A stretch of DNA of 64,000 nucleotides from Chelonoidis abingdonii (GCF_003597395.2 NC_133770.1:297920441-297984440); one strand, 5' to 3'; positions 45,621 to 59,006 are shown, numbered from the stretch's first letter. Numbers and translations: made by a program. Notes: generated by a model not told the origin, from the sequence alone.

Positions 45621-46624
45621 GATAAAAATTATTTTAAAACCCTGAGGAAAGGAGAGAGAACTCCCAGGCTAAAAGGGCCAAAGATAGGAAAAACGTCATA
45701 TCCTAAGAGATGATGCGTATGTTGTAATATAAACACGATGTCGATATTTTGCAGCAATTTAGTGCATGAAAGCAGATAGCTAGTTGCATTGTTCCCCTCT
45801 GGTGTTATCTGGACCGGTGATATGCTAGGTCACTCCAATTCATGACTCTACGAGCTATCCTTACCCTACTCTGCTGTGAGAACTCCTAGCCTCTGGCATG
45901 TAAGCTGTTCCTAGGCTTGTGCAACAGGAGCACACTAGCCAATATCTTCAGTCCCAGACACAACCCAAGGAACCGCCATCTTACAGGGTCCAAGTTATGC
46001 CGCTGGACATTGCACCCTAAATGAGTTTGCGATTTAACAAAGAAATTACGTACCAGGTTTCTACCCCAAGGGGAGGTGCTGCTCGCTTCAGACCAAATAC
46101 ACCGTCAGAAAGAATAAAAAATAAATTATTAATTATAAAAGCTAGTTTTTACCTTATTATAAGTGAAAATATAACAATACGGATCTGGTCAAATGAAATA
46201 AAGCAAAAAACATCCCAAAGTGAGCTTACACTTTCAATGCCCTTATAAATGTAGATACGTCTCACCCACAGGCTGGCTGGTTGCGCTTCAGCCAGGCTCT
46301 CTCCTTTGATCAGCGTTCCATAGCTTAGTGTAGTAGTGTCTGTGGATGGAGTGGAAAAGAGAGCATGGGTAGACACATTTTCAGCCCCATACTATGTACA
46401 TGAAATTATAAGGTATAATTACTATAACATTACTGTAACAACTGTGTGCAATGCATCATGAGATTTCTAAACATATCTGATATGAAAAAGATGAACATGA
46501 GTGCTGCTGTTCCCCGTGGCACAGAGTCACAGTAGTTGACTCATATTACAGCCAACTAAGAATCATAGATTCTTGGGCTCTTACTTGTGATGACAATATC
46601 TTTCTGACAGGAGTTGACAGCACG
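45621..46624. other. Unassigned repeat-like sequence
   Basis: No gene or named element recognised. AT-rich, with a few short frames. Confidence 0.4.
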
Positions 46625-48712
46625 ACAATCTCAGGGTACATCTACATACGGATTATTTCTGATTTTACATAACCAGTTTTATAAAACAGATGTAAAAGTC
46701 GAGTCACTCAGCCACACTAAGCACTTAATTGGTAGTGTGTGCCATGTCGGCTACGTCGATTCCAGAGCGTTCGTGGGTAGCTATCATAGCTATCCCATAA
46801 TTGCATCTCCCTGCCCTTAGAATTCTGGCTGAAGCCAGTGGCTGATTGGGGCAAAAATCATTTTGGCGGGTGGTTCTGGGTAATTGTCGGTCATCATTCG
46901 TTCCTCCGGGAAAGCAACGCAGACAATCATTTTCGCCCTTTTTCCCGTGGATTGCCCTGCAGACACCATAGCATGGCAACCATGAGCCCATTCAGCTTTT
47001 TTTCTTTTTCTTTTTTCTTTTTTTACAGTCACCATATTGTACTGTTGCCGCAGACAGAGGCGATTTACTCCAGCGCTACACCGGAGCATTCATTTGCTTT
47101 TGCCATGATAGCAGAGATGGTTACCAGTGTTCTGTACCATCTGCTTGGATAAATGCATGAGATGATGTTAATCTGTGCTTCTTGTACTGTCTGCTGCTGT
47201 GCATAGTGCCCCGGTGTAATTGGCCGGGGGCGCAAAAGCAAAACTGGGAATGACCCCTAGTCAATTCTTCTCTTATGTGTCTAAAATAGGAGTCAGTCCT
47301 GCCTAGAAGTATGGGGCAAGTGTACTAGAGAACCAGGTGTATCAGATAGCACAGCTGCTCCGTGCAGATCTGCAGAAATGATGAGCTACATGCCATTCAC
47401 GGGAGGTGCCCCGTGCAAACACACCCCACCCGTTGCTTCCCTCCTCCCCCAACTTCCTGGTGCTACATGCCGTGCTCTCCCCCCCGCCCCATTTGTGTCA
47501 TGAAGTTATGAAAGAATGCATGAATAAGAAACAGTTGACTTGTTAGTGAGATAAAATGAGGGGAGGCAGCCTCCAGGGCTACGACGGTCCAGCAGGCATT
47601 AATGCCGGTGCGGGGGAAGGAGTCCAGCATCCCCTGCTATGGAGTCCAGGCAGTACAGAATCTTTTCTTTACACATGAAGGGAGGGGGCTGATTGAAGTT
47701 CAGCCCCCAGTTGCTATGATGAAGACAGTTACAAGCCGTTCTGTCCCATCACTGGAGTGACCGAATCATTCCTATTTTTACCCAGGCGCCCCCCCCGGCC
47801 GCCTCACCTCAGGCCAGCCGAGGATTGAGCATACTCAAGCATGGAGCACTCACAGGCTGATAAGGACTGTTACCAGTCTTACTGCACCATCTGCCACCTG
47901 GAGGGAGAGGAGCGAATACCTGCGCTTCACTGCTGCAGCATTGCGTCTACCAGCAGCATTCAGTAGACATAGGGTGACAATGAAAGAAGTCAAGAAATGA
48001 TTTCTTTCCCTTTTCTTTCACTGTGGTGGGGGGAGTAAATTGAGGAGCTATTCCCTGAACCACGCCGGACAATGTGTTTGAACCTACAGGCACTGGGAAG
48101 CTCAGCCAAGAATGCAAATACTTTTCGGAGATGCTGTGGACTGTGGATAGCTGGAGTCCTCACTACCCCTCCCTCCATGAGTGTCCATTTGAGTCGCTGC
48201 TTCCCGTTACTTCGTCACACAGCACTGTGTAGCCTGGAGATTTTTTCAATGCTGTGCATTTCTGTCTTCTTACGTAAGCTTTGATAGAACAGATTGTTTC
48301 CCCATACAGTATCAGATCAGTATTCCTGTATGGTCCCATGCTGGCACTGTTTTGATTTCGGCCTGCATCGCACCCGTGCTGAATCAGAGCTCCACGCTGG
48401 CAACAAGGAAAGTAAAAGCTAAATTCGCGGAGTGCTTTTCCGTTACCTTGGCACTGTATCCGAGTCAGATTGCTGCCAGAGCGGTCACGTGCACTGGGAT
48501 ACCTGCCAGCGGCCAATACCGTCGATTTGGCGGCCACACTAACCCTAATCCGATATGTTAATACCGATCTTAGCGTACTCCTTCGTGGGAGGATACAGAA
48601 CGATTTAAAGACCCTATATCGAATATAAGAAGCTCGTAGTGTGGACGGTACAGCGTTAAATCATTTTAACGCTGCTTAAATCGGTTTAAACACGTAGTGC
48701 TTAGACCAGCCT
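46625..48712. mobile_element. 2.1-kb non-autonomous DNA transposon
   Basis: The left end (CAGGGTACATCTACATACGG, then 'attatttctgattttacata') and right end ('aaatcggtttaaacacgtag', then TGCTTAGACCAGCCTCAG) are long imperfect inverted repeats. The interior contains repeated 'ttaccag...gtaccatctgct' blocks and no transposase frame. I know similar sequences as very common in turtles. Single-base indels seem frequent. Confidence 0.7.
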
Positions 48713-50330
48713 CAGAACACACCCCTCCCGGACTGAGAACTAGATGGCAACTCAGACTGGTCTCCTGAGACGTTCTGAAATGCATGCAAATTACTCCAAA
48801 AACCCGTACAGAAAAACGTTGCAGGTTCAGCGGTGTATATGATGAAAGGACCACATATAAAGAAGCGTCTTCAGCCTCCAACGTGCCAGCCATAATAGGC
48901 TATTGAAAAGGGGAAAGTCAGAGATTTTGAAAACCTGGGGTATGAAATGAGATCAGACAAATCCACTTAAGAGAGTACTGAAAAACCCCTATTAATAACT
49001 GGGAGGGTAGTTAAAGCCTACGCGGATACATCAGCCAAGGCAAGGGTTAGCAGTTGGAGTCAGCAAATCAAACTGAGCGTATGCAAAAGGGAAGCGAAGT
49101 GAGTAGCACAGAACAGACAGGGAGTGGTTTAAAGGAACATGAAACATTGACATCACGAGTCAGGAGCAGACACGTTCGGTTCTTCAGTTTGCTCAGATAA
49201 TTCCTGGTTTCATGGTTTAAATAAAATCTCCCCGCCATTAGGGTGAGTTCCCCAGACAGGAGTGGCCTTTCGGACTTCATTTACTGAGTATTTTCTTCCT
49301 GCTGAGTAAGCTGTGAGCGGCACCGGGAAGGGTATACCTTGGAAACCATAGCGCTGGGTTTGAGATTCTGTGGGACATACATATACTGAAGAGATAGTTG
49401 GTGCAGATTTATGTGACTCGAGCCATCATTCCTGGCTCATGGACTGTTTTTCCAAGAAAAAATACATTATTTGGAATAATTTGAAAGAAAGTATGTCAGT
49501 TTAACAAAAAGTCAAGTGCATTTTGCCCCTTGGAATTCCAGACTAGTATTGTACACAGACAAGTACAATATAGCAAAGTTTCATCTCGAAAGTATGATTT
49601 GCTCATGACTAGTAGTCACTTACACAACAAGGACATAAGCTTATTGAAGAGCATGTACAGACAGCTAAGAAAACCCTTACAGAAGAAGACCATTCCTGCT
49701 CTTCTGACCCTGCAGATCAACCAGAGACAACAACGCCTGATGGGAAAACAGCTGAGAACAACTGCTGTCCAAACTCGAAAGAAGCAGTCTCCAAGCTTGA
49801 CAGGAATGTTAGAGTCGTGGCCAAGATTTGATATAAAAGGCTACAAGAGTGTCATGAAAACTTTTAACAGACACATTCAGAGAGAATTGTCTATCTAGAG
49901 CTAGCACTAATATTTATGTCAAATATGGTAGACAAAAAGAATGCACAACCCTATGTCATAAATAAGCATAATGCAAGCCACGATATATTTGCTGTGATTT
50001 AGAGTGAAGCGTTCAAACATGACATCGCATTGTCATTGGAAGACAATCAAAACACAAACTCTAGCCTCAGCCCGTATTGCAACTAATGGGACAGCCATGA
50101 CATTGTTAGTTCATTGGTATTAATTGGAAAACATCAGTAGATTCAAGACAATTAGCAGACTTAAATGTACTGAAAATGTCACGAATTAGATAATTGTTGT
50201 AAATGGTTAAAAAACAAAGGGTGAGGTGGAATGGAAGTCAACACTGTGGTTATACTATTTTGCCACGGCTGTGTGTGTGTAAAAATACCTTATGTTTATT
50301 AAATAACTCAGACATACCTTGATGTGCAGT
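48713..50330. other. Unassigned sequence
   Basis: A 122-codon plus-strand frame (49530-49898) is Lys/Gln/Arg-rich without a known motif. I cannot identify a family. It may be repeat-derived. Confidence 0.4.
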
Positions 50331-50374
50331 GTGTGTGAGCGTGCTGGTCCAGAATAGGCAGAGCGACAGAGTGG

Positions 50375-50470
50375 ATGAAGGAATATCTTTTATTGGACCA
50401 ACTTATGCTGTTGTAGAGTCACACAGCTCTTCTCAGTCTGGAAAGTACTCAGTGTCCCAGCTAAAAAAAC
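50375..50470 (+). repeat. Interspersed repeat of the ATCTTTTATTGGACCAACTT type
   Basis: Plus-strand member of the family at 5812-5927. Confidence 0.8.
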
Positions 50471-50599
50471 ACGAACAAAACAGTCTACCTATAACACATA
50501 AAACTTATACCTCCTTGGACTCGTTACCCACAAGCACACCTTGGACTTCCCGTATTCCCATTCAGATAATTTATGATTAGTTCTACAAGCATGTTCATA

Positions 50600-50952
50600 A
50601 ACAGATAGTTAAGGGTTAATGTCCTGTTTACCTGTAAAGGCTAAGAAGCTCAGTAAACCTGGCTGGAACCTGACTAGAGCGACAAGGGACAGAAACTTTC
50701 AAATCTTGTGGGAGGAAGCTTTAGTTTGTGCTTTTTGTTTGTTCGTTTTCCTCTCGGGACTGAAGGATGACATCAATCATGGCTCTCCCAATCTTTCTGA
50801 ATCAGTCTCTATCATGTTTCAAACTTGTAATAATACCAGCAAGGCATGTTAGTCTATTGTTGTTTTCCACTTGTAAATGTTTCTTTTTGCTGGAGGATTT
50901 TTACCTCTGTTTGCTGTAGCTTTGAATCTTAAGGCTAGAGATCTCTTCGTTT
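50600..50952 (+). mobile_element. LTR-like fragment cut by gap
   Basis: 'gggttaatgtcctgtttacctg' onward, with 'tttgttcgttttcctctcggg' and 'cttgtaaatgtttctttttgc', resembles a common turtle LTR. It is truncated by the 25-N gap. Confidence 0.45.
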
Positions 50953-50977
50953 NNNNNNNNNNNNNNNNNNNNNNNNN
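50953..50977. other. Assembly gap, 25 N
   Basis: Short fixed-length N run. Confidence 1.
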
Positions 50978-52870
50978 GTCAGGAATCCGGTCCCAAGGCC
51001 ATTCACGGCCTTCCTTCCTTTTTGTCTTCCAGCCTTTCAGCTGGAGATAATCCTGAGATAACTCTAACATTAGCGGCTGCTTACACCCCAATAACTGATG
51101 AATTGTCTACAATCAGCGCCCCATCTCCCCCAACTTCATGGACGTGAGTTAAATTATCAACCCTTTATCCTCCACGACTACAGATATGGAGCTTTTAGAA
51201 CTACCCCACTTCCCCTCAATGGGGTTCCCCTGACTCTGCTCCACGGATGGTGGTGAGTAATGATCAGCCCCATGCACGCATGTTACATGCTACTTTGGCT
51301 TGTACGGCTGCTACTTTTTTAAGCTATACCCGATAGTAAGTGTGATAGCATCCCGTAGTTCCACAAACACTGGTAGTCTCTACTCCATTTATCTTCATCT
51401 GGGCTGTGTGTATATCAGCGAGGGCTAATAGCCGACTCTGCGCAAAGGTGGAATACGGAGCATGGGATTGCCAATCCGCATAGTGCATTGCATAGGCTCC
51501 TCCGCTGGGACCAGCTGTATGCAATGTGTCCCTGCTCCCCACATGCATACATCTTATATTGTCCTTAATCATTCCCCTATCGTATTGGTAGGGGTTTAGT
51601 CTCCAGGTTCCGCCACTCAGGCCAATCTCTTCCCTTCTGGGTCTCCGCTGGTGTTTCGGCCCCCTCTTCCTTCCACCTAGGACTCCCCAGGTTTCTGGCT
51701 GTCCACTCACGCAGGGTGGGGTGGGTGTTTGCTAGAGGGGCTTCTCTTGGTAGTCGGTCAATTCACCTGTCGCTGTCATGCGTCTTGTTACCAGCTGATA
51801 TCTCATTCATATGGTGGACGGATCGTGGGATCTGACTACCCATTCGAGATCTGGTGGCAGTGCCCCATGTATCGTCGATGGACAGAAACTCTCTAGTATT
51901 TTCCGGACCGGACCTGTGCAACACAGTCGTGCAAGATGTATGAGGTCTATCAGTGGACTGGCGTGTCTCAGTACTGTCCATCGTGATCACGCTGGGCCCT
52001 TATGCAGTTTGGTTACAGCAGCAAACTTGGCCGGATCTCCGCTTTCAGTCTGCGGGTAGATCTTGCACTCTTCAGGCAAGATCATGGTATGGCCTTTGGG
52101 CTCCCACACAGGAATGATGGGCATACGGATGCAACCATGATCTAGCCGGCTCTCTAGGGGTCCTCCAGGCAGAAGTAGCCTCTACATCACTCCCACCATT
52201 TACTGCAGCCATGTGACCCGTATGATGCGTGTCCCATACATGCCACGGTTCGTTCTTAAGGTCTTTACCTGGTTCCCAGTTTCCGCACACTACTGAGTTT
52301 GAGAAGCCTGGCTCATCAAGCAGGGCGATTAGTATCTTGTACGCCGCCTGCCTCCTGTCTGGCTGCGCTGCGGACAGTAGCCTCTGCTGCCTAGGCTTTA
52401 TCAGTGCCTGCACTACTCATCCCCATTTGTGTCAAAAAAAAAATAAACCTCTCATTCTTTTTTTTAACATCACCTCTTTTTTTTTTTTTTCCGCTGCGTG
52501 GACACCAATCCAATCTAACATTCCTTACACCAGTTCCGTTCAAATTTATTCCTTGGTGGTCCTGCGCTATTGGGGATTGTTCACCAGTGATTTTCCTTTT
52601 TGCTGCGAACCCACAGTCTGGTCAGCTCCCTGTGGTCTGATTAAGGAATTGGGAGTTTTGGGAACGGCCGCCTCACTCCCGTGTTCAGCCAAGGCCTGTG
52701 ATCGTAGTTCTATAGGCCTCCTGTAAAGCTGCAAAACTACACACCTCCTGGCTATTCCCATGGCTCCTTCCAAACACCTTCGTTATGCTCTCCACAGACT
52801 CGACTCCTGGTCTGATACGCTTCGTTCTCCTCATCCTCGCGATACATGACCTTCTCCTCGTCTCCAAGCT
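50978..52870 (-). pseudogene. LTR-retroelement gag/protease relic
   Basis: Several overlapping minus-strand frames (52867..52685, 52773..52567, 52413..52072, 51990..51763, 51710..51324) read like one frameshifted polyprotein. At about 51511-51556 a zinc-knuckle-like block (YACGEQGHIA) has the spacing of a CX2CX4HX4C motif, but its first and last cysteines are lost. About 150 bases downstream, near 51350, is a degenerate retroviral aspartyl-protease-like active-site region. Gag nucleocapsid followed by protease is the expected order. The element type (Gypsy or retrovirus) cannot be decided. No intact enzyme. Confidence 0.55.
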
Positions 52871-53155
52871 CTTCTCTTGCTCCCAGCCTCACACACTGCT
52901 CCTTCTCGCTGGATCCCTCACTGACTGCATGAGTCCTTTTTACCCCAGTGCCGATTGCCGCCTTATTGTCTGCAGTGTTCTTAATTAAGTATATCTCTAC
53001 TGCCTTCAGAAGACCTTATTGGCTCCAAGTTTGCCTCGAATTAACCTGACGCACTACCAATTGTTACAAGAGGTACCAGGGATTTGTTCTAGCCTAGGGG
53101 CTAAATATTTTTCTCAGTATTACTTGTACCGTCTGCCTTGCCCATCACAACACTT

Positions 53156-53572
53156 TGTATAACCGTGTAACATATTACTAATAGCTGCAAATTGTAGTGT
53201 ACAGTTAGTTTTCTTTGTAACGCCAGTCTTTCTGCTGAATTACACTAAGCTAGCAAATAAACCAAGCGCCACTGTTAAAAAAAATACATGTCTCAGCAGC
53301 AAAAAAAAATAAAAATTAATAAAAATGCTCCAGCTAAAAAAAACAAAAAACGAAAAACAAAAATAAGCTAGTCAGCCGTTTATCAGTAAAACAACTTGGT
53401 ATACAAAAAAACCGCTTGTTTTAATGTGCTTATTTAGCATAGTCTCTTGCACCGCTTAAAATCTTAATAAACTTTGTTTGCTTCTCCGCTCTGGTGTGTT
53501 ATGAGCGGAGTACATGAACAAACACGCTGTTGTTTTGCGCTCGGGGATCTGGCTGGCACAGTATCTTTGTGT
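53156..53572 (+). mobile_element. Endogenous retrovirus, left LTR
   Basis: Matches 56753-57184 block by block ('tgtataacc', 'aatagctgcaaa', 'atacatgtctcagcagcaaa', 'ataagctagtcagc', 'aataaactttgtttgcttctc'). AATAAA lies about 100 bp from its right end. Many single-base indels separate the two LTRs. Confidence 0.8.
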
Positions 53573-56500
53573 CCCTAGTGTGTCTAGGCTAACAATTAGC
53601 CTTGCCCAGATGCTCACTGTGTCAACGAATAGTGTCGTACCGACCCACGAAGTACCCACCGGCACGCCTGACAGAGGCCTGAGCAGAGCCAGTTCGAACC
53701 GACACGGGAGGCACAACGTGCAACACGCTTTGAGTAAGTTGGGAAAGCAGTTGTAGTGGCTGACTGGTTGGACCCGGTCCCAAGCAACGGTGAAGAAATC
53801 CCCTTGATACAGTAGGATACAGTCAGTGGTGAACTTTTGCCGAGGTCGGGGAACGCCCTGAGATCGTAATTCCATTAAGCTTATGGTTCAAATCAGAGTT
53901 ATAACTATGATGTTATTACTTAATGGGTCAAGCGGCAATGTTAATGGGGCGCAGAGTTAGTGAATAACTCCCTTAGATATGCATTCTGAGTGAATTGGAT
54001 AAGGATGTTTTTGCTTCGAATCGAGACTATAGATAAATTAAAGAGTTACTGTCAGCTAGACTGGCCTATAAGATACTAGAGTCAGGACAGATCGCCACGT
54101 AGAGATTATTAATATAATACCATCCTCAATACTTCCTTTTGTCAAGGAACCGGTAGGCTTCTGAAAGCTGTGTAATGGAGAGGCTTTGTAAAATCCCCAC
54201 CATATGCCAGAGCTGCACCGGGGGAGGAACATTCTGTTCCTGTTCTTCACCCCATTGATCTATGGAGTGCAAGAATATCAAAACAGGATGAGGATATAGC
54301 TTCTAGGGACAAAGGAGGCGACCTCTAGAAAGGGAGAGAACCTATGTCCTAGTGCACTCTCTCTCCTGTGTATGCTAAAAGCAAGATTCTGATCAGAATA
54401 TGGGGAGTGTGATGATCTGTTACGAAGATCCCACAGAGCACCACCTTGAAGACAAAAAGCTCGTATCCAGATCACTCTAACGCAAGCCCGGATACTACGT
54501 TGATCTTCTCAGAGTCCACCATGGTGCTGAACTCGGCTGCTGGATTTGTCCGGTGAGGAAGATGGGTCTAGGAGGTGTTTTGTACCATTTCCCTTCCTTT
54601 CTTTCACGGTGGGATGACAGTCTATATCTCAACTCGGATCACATCAAGAACGGCGCTCTACACAGAGACAGTCGACCTCTTTGCTGAAGGGGTGTAGGAG
54701 GGTCGTAGCCATCCGTTTGCTCCTGTGTGAAGTACCTTAGGAAAATCTTAGTTATAAGCAGCTACGGCGCAGGCGACTTCATGTGTAGGAAAATGAGTGG
54801 ACAGTCTAATATTCCATATTCCATCTCACCCCCTAAGAGTACCCCAGCATATTACATGTACGTACATTATGGTTCAACAACCTGCAGGTATTTAGAGAAT
54901 TGGAATATTTACACGCCTGAAAATCCATCTAAACAATGCCCACTAGAAGGTACGTCAATCTAGATAAGATCATACATCTAAGAGGAGCATTTAAATCACC
55001 AAAAAGCCCTGACACAGTGTGAGCAAATTTGTCTATTAAGAAGAGGAACGGGTTAATTTGAAATTCATCTTGGCCCAGGGATAAAAAGAAAGTTGCTCTG
55101 CGTTCAAGATCAAAAATCAACGCAGACTATGCTTAGTACAAAAAAACAACAACTGCTTTCGGCCCCAGCTGGCTATAAAAAAAATAGCTAGCAAGCTCAG
55201 GCTATAAATAAAACACTTAACTCCATTCAAGAACACTGCTCACAGTTAAAACTTGGCTAATAACCCCCCCCCAAAAGGGCTTAAATTTGGCCACGCAGCT
55301 ATAAGGTTTGCAAAACACTGCCAGGCACTAATAAAATGTGCTAGGTATCTTTTCTTACAAATAAAAAAGTGCTACCCAAAGACCCTAGCAGCCCTGCCAC
55401 TCCTTAAAACCAAAAAACTAAATTAATGTAAAGGTCCACCAACAAAAAAATGCTTTGGCTCCATGCTAAAAAGGCCCTTATTAAGCCCTGCTGACTACCA
55501 ACACCGCTGTAAAGTGCCAAAAACTAACTGCCTGTACCCATAATTCTCACTGCAAAAAAAAACCCCTCCACATCAAAAAAATTCTCCTACTAATGCTTAG
55601 CCTATTTCTCCTTCTAGCTCCACTGTGCCTTCTGGACAGCAGGAAAAAAGTACAAGGTAAAGTGCTAGTAACCTCTCCCTTCTCCACTGACAAATATACT
55701 ATGCTTTTAAATTTTTCTAAAAAAAGCAAAACCATTACAGAGTATTGTGCTGGTAACCTCTCCCCTGCAGAGTGCTAAACCACAACTGTTTTAAAAACAA
55801 AAACAAAAAACACTCACTCCACTAATTGCCGAAGTCCAAAAATTCCTAACTAAAAAAACCATTAAAAACGAACCCTGGTAAAAAAAAACAAAAAATTATA
55901 CTCTGGCAAAAAAACATTTGTTGGACCCATGCTTAAAAATATAGTATTAATTAAATTTTAAAATTTATTCTACAGGCTGCGCCCTGTGTTCTGGATAAAT
56001 CCTTCAGCATGTATAGCTCTCTCTAATTAAATTTTAAATAGCAAGTATATGATAGTACTACACCAAAAAAATAGTATTAGATATAACTAAAGCTAAAAAG
56101 GCATTGCAATAATATCTAGTATATTTAGAAATTCAAAATGTCCTAAATAACCAGCTAATGGCCATTCAAAATAATCTTAAGTACCAGACTTGGCCCACTG
56201 CCCTTACAAACACATCAAAAATACCATCTGGTCTGTAATCATAAAAGCATAGTTCGACTCTTCCTAGGCAGAAGTGTGGCTTCACAGGGCGGGGTATGCG
56301 CCCTTACAAAAAATAAATGCTATATGTATATCCCAAAAAACACAAAAAATAATAATAAGCACATCCTGTCAGCCAAACAAGCTTTGAAACATTAAAAGGC
56401 CCCAAAAAACCCAACCCACTATTTCTGATTCCCTCTGGAGCTGGTTACCCAACCTAAAAAAACTAAAAAAAGGCATTGTTCACCTCCTGCTCACTGGTGC

Positions 56501-56752
56501 GGTGTTGTGTATCCTTCCTCTCCTCCTGCTTGCTTGTTGTAAAGCACTCCAGCTCCCTAAAGCTTAATCGCTTTTTGTCCTCAAAGTATAAAGAAACTCA
56601 GCCAAAAGTTTGTTGAGTCTTCTCAAAAGAGGGAGTTGCTGGTGTCACTAGGCATAACCCTAGGTAACTCTAAAGGGTAAAAAATCACAAGTGCCAATAA
56701 AACCCTCCTGCTCAGGCCTCAATAAACCATTGTGCCTCCATATTAAACACTT
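53573..56752 (+). mobile_element. Endogenous retrovirus, internal region, degraded
   Basis: About 3.2 kb lies between the LTRs, much shorter than a full provirus, so gag/pol is mostly deleted. The right half is A-rich. Near 55590-55780 a hydrophobic leader-like frame may be the start of env. At 56430-56566 a plus-strand frame has a Trp-containing juxtamembrane stretch, a hydrophobic span and a Cys-rich end, as in an env transmembrane C-terminus. Stops between them mean no functional envelope. Confidence 0.65.
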
Positions 56753-57184
56753 TGTATAACCTAGTGTAACCTAATGTACTAATAGCTGCAAAATGTAGTG
56801 TTAGCAGTTAGTTAGTTTTCTGTTGTAACAGCCAGTTCTCTGCTGTAATACACTGAAGCTAGGCTAAAGTGAACTCAAGGCCACTGTTAGATACAGAATA
56901 CATGTCTCAGCAGCAAAAAAAAAAAATTAAATAAAAAAAAGCTGCAGGTAAAAACAAAAACAAAAAATAAGCTAGTCAGCAGGTTTTGCAGTAAACAACT
57001 TGAGTATAAAAAAAAAAACCTGCTTGTTTTAAGTGTGCTTAATTTAAGGCATCAGTCTCCCTGCACTGCTTTAAAATCTCAAATAAACTTTGTTTGCTTC
57101 TCCACCCTGGTGTGTTTATTAGCACGAAGTACACCGGGCAACAAATCGCTGTTGCTTGGCCTCGGGCACTTTGTGCCGGCAACA
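56753..57184 (+). mobile_element. Endogenous retrovirus, right LTR
   Basis: Second LTR. Unit-C host sequence resumes at about 57186 ('cgccaacggag', matching 'cgccaatggag' at 9486 in unit A). Confidence 0.8.
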
Positions 57185-57185
57185 A

Positions 57186-59006
57186 CGCCAACGGAGAAGG
57201 AGTGGTGCCCCCTGCAAAATGGTGTCCTCCATGCAGCATGATCTTGCATGCCTTGTGCATGTGAGGTCACAGCAGCCGCAACAGGATCACATGGGCGGGG
57301 GTGGGACCATGCAACCAAAGGGATGACCTATATTCTGGGGATGCCTTAGTGGCCAACTTCCAGAAACCCCAAAGTCTGAAATGACAGCAGTGCACAAACT
57401 GCCTGATACCAGCCTCCATTTATCTCTTCCTTGTTCCTTTCCTACCCAGGGCCCGATCCTGAAGACCCTGATTCATTCGAGGAAGGATCAGGCCTGCTAC
57501 ATTGTAAGATGCAAGGGGAATTGGATCAAAATGTGTCATGGGGTTAGCTGCTCTTTATGGGGAACCAGGGCCCAGTCTGCTCCTGACTGTCTGATAGAGG
57601 CCCCACCAGGGGATGATTGGCTGCCCCGGGTGGCTGATTAATAAAGTATCAGAGGGGTAGCCGTGTTAGTCTGGATCTGTAAAAAGCAACAGAGTCCTGT
57701 GGCACCTTAAAGACTAAAAGATGTATTGGAGCATGAGCTTTCGTAAGTGAATACCCACTTCATCAGGATTAATAAAGGTTACCCATGCGCAGTTAGAGGG
57801 CAGCTCCAATGGGAGATGGGAGGCTCGTGTGGAGCGGAGGGCAGCTCACAGGAGAAACCTGAGCCAGGGGACTGAGCATGGCTCTCTGGGGAACCCATTG
57901 GGACAGTGAGCCTCTCAGAGGAGCTCAGGAGATGGGCACCTCGTAGATAGAGGACTGCAGTCTGAAGCACCCAAAGGGACCTGGTCTCAGCCGGTGGTCA
58001 CCCAGACACTGGCTGGAAGCCTGGCCTCACCTGGATCACCTGCTTTCCTTGGAGAAGGGTCACAGCAGATGGACTTCCCCAACCCCCTGGCTCCAGAGGA
58101 GGATGTTAGTCCAGCAGGGGCAAGAGGCACAACCTCAGAGCAGAGAGTGGCACCAAGGGAACCCCAGGGGAAGAGGGGAATATGGGACTCAGCTGGGGGA
58201 CATTGGCTAAGATGAACTTGTCACCTGCCGGGATGTTGGGGTGAATGTTTTGTAGATTTTCTGCCGGGGCTTTTCTGTTAATAAATGACACCCTCCACTA
58301 GGGGGTGCCCTTTAGCATTTAACAGGCTGTTTGGACTTGCCACTACCCTGGGTGAGGGGAAAACAAAGTAAGGACTGGCCTGCAACACCACACCTGCCCG
58401 CATGGGGGCGTTCTGGAATGACAACAAGGGGGTAAAGGAGTTTGCTCATTAAGGCAGTTTTTAAATATAGCCTCAGGGTTTTCTATCACCACTCACTGAC
58501 GATGGAAGGCAGGAATTGGAGAGATGCTAATATCTAACGTACAGACTGACCCCACAGTGGTTTTGCTCCCATAGTGTTTGTTCCAGTCCCATCGACACAT
58601 TTGTGGTAGACTAGACTCATGCTTCACCCTGTTCAGCCTCAATCATACGGACTGAATCCGAAAGAGCTTTTAGGGAGTAAAACGATACAAGGCAGCATCT
58701 GGTCTGTGGGACTAGTTACAGCTACCACAGCTGGGAAGAGTAAGTGAATAATCAACTCAAGTGTTCATTCCTCAGTGTCGGTAGTGGAGGGCGGATGGGG
58801 GCAGCCATGGGAGGTAAAGATCTGTGTTAGGATGAAAAGTGAGAAGAGAGATGGCACCTATGAGAACCACAAAGCAGCTGTCCCAAGGAGCAGTTGTGCT
58901 GCACCCATGAGTTGAGCTTTCAGTTAAGGGCACCTCACACACCCTGTTTTTCCAGCAAGCAAACAGACACACAATACATCTGGGCTCAGGCAAGAACAGG
59001 AAGGTG
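57186..59006. other. Unit C copy of 9486-11179
   Basis: Continuous match to unit A except for the retroposon at 57647-57767. The 204-codon frame seen in A is broken here. Confidence 0.85.
57647..57767 (+). mobile_element. Short retroposon (GCCGTGTTAGTCTG type), unit-C specific
   Basis: 121-bp element from TATCAGAGGGGTAGCCGTG to CCCACTTCATCAGG. It is bounded by a perfect 10-11 bp duplication ATTAATAAAG (57637-57646 and 57768-57777). The empty site is at 9925-9936 in unit A. The length and A-rich target duplication indicate LINE-mediated retroposition. Confidence 0.9.

Noticed and set aside
48163..48537. 124-codon minus-strand frame as a transposase
   Set aside because: No catalytic motif; it lies at the right part of a non-autonomous transposon.
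55141..57000. APOBEC-like G-to-A hypermutation of the endogenous retrovirus
   Set aside because: The A-rich runs suggested it, but GG dinucleotides and Trp codons survive in the env relic and the LTRs are A-rich as well, so base composition alone explains it.
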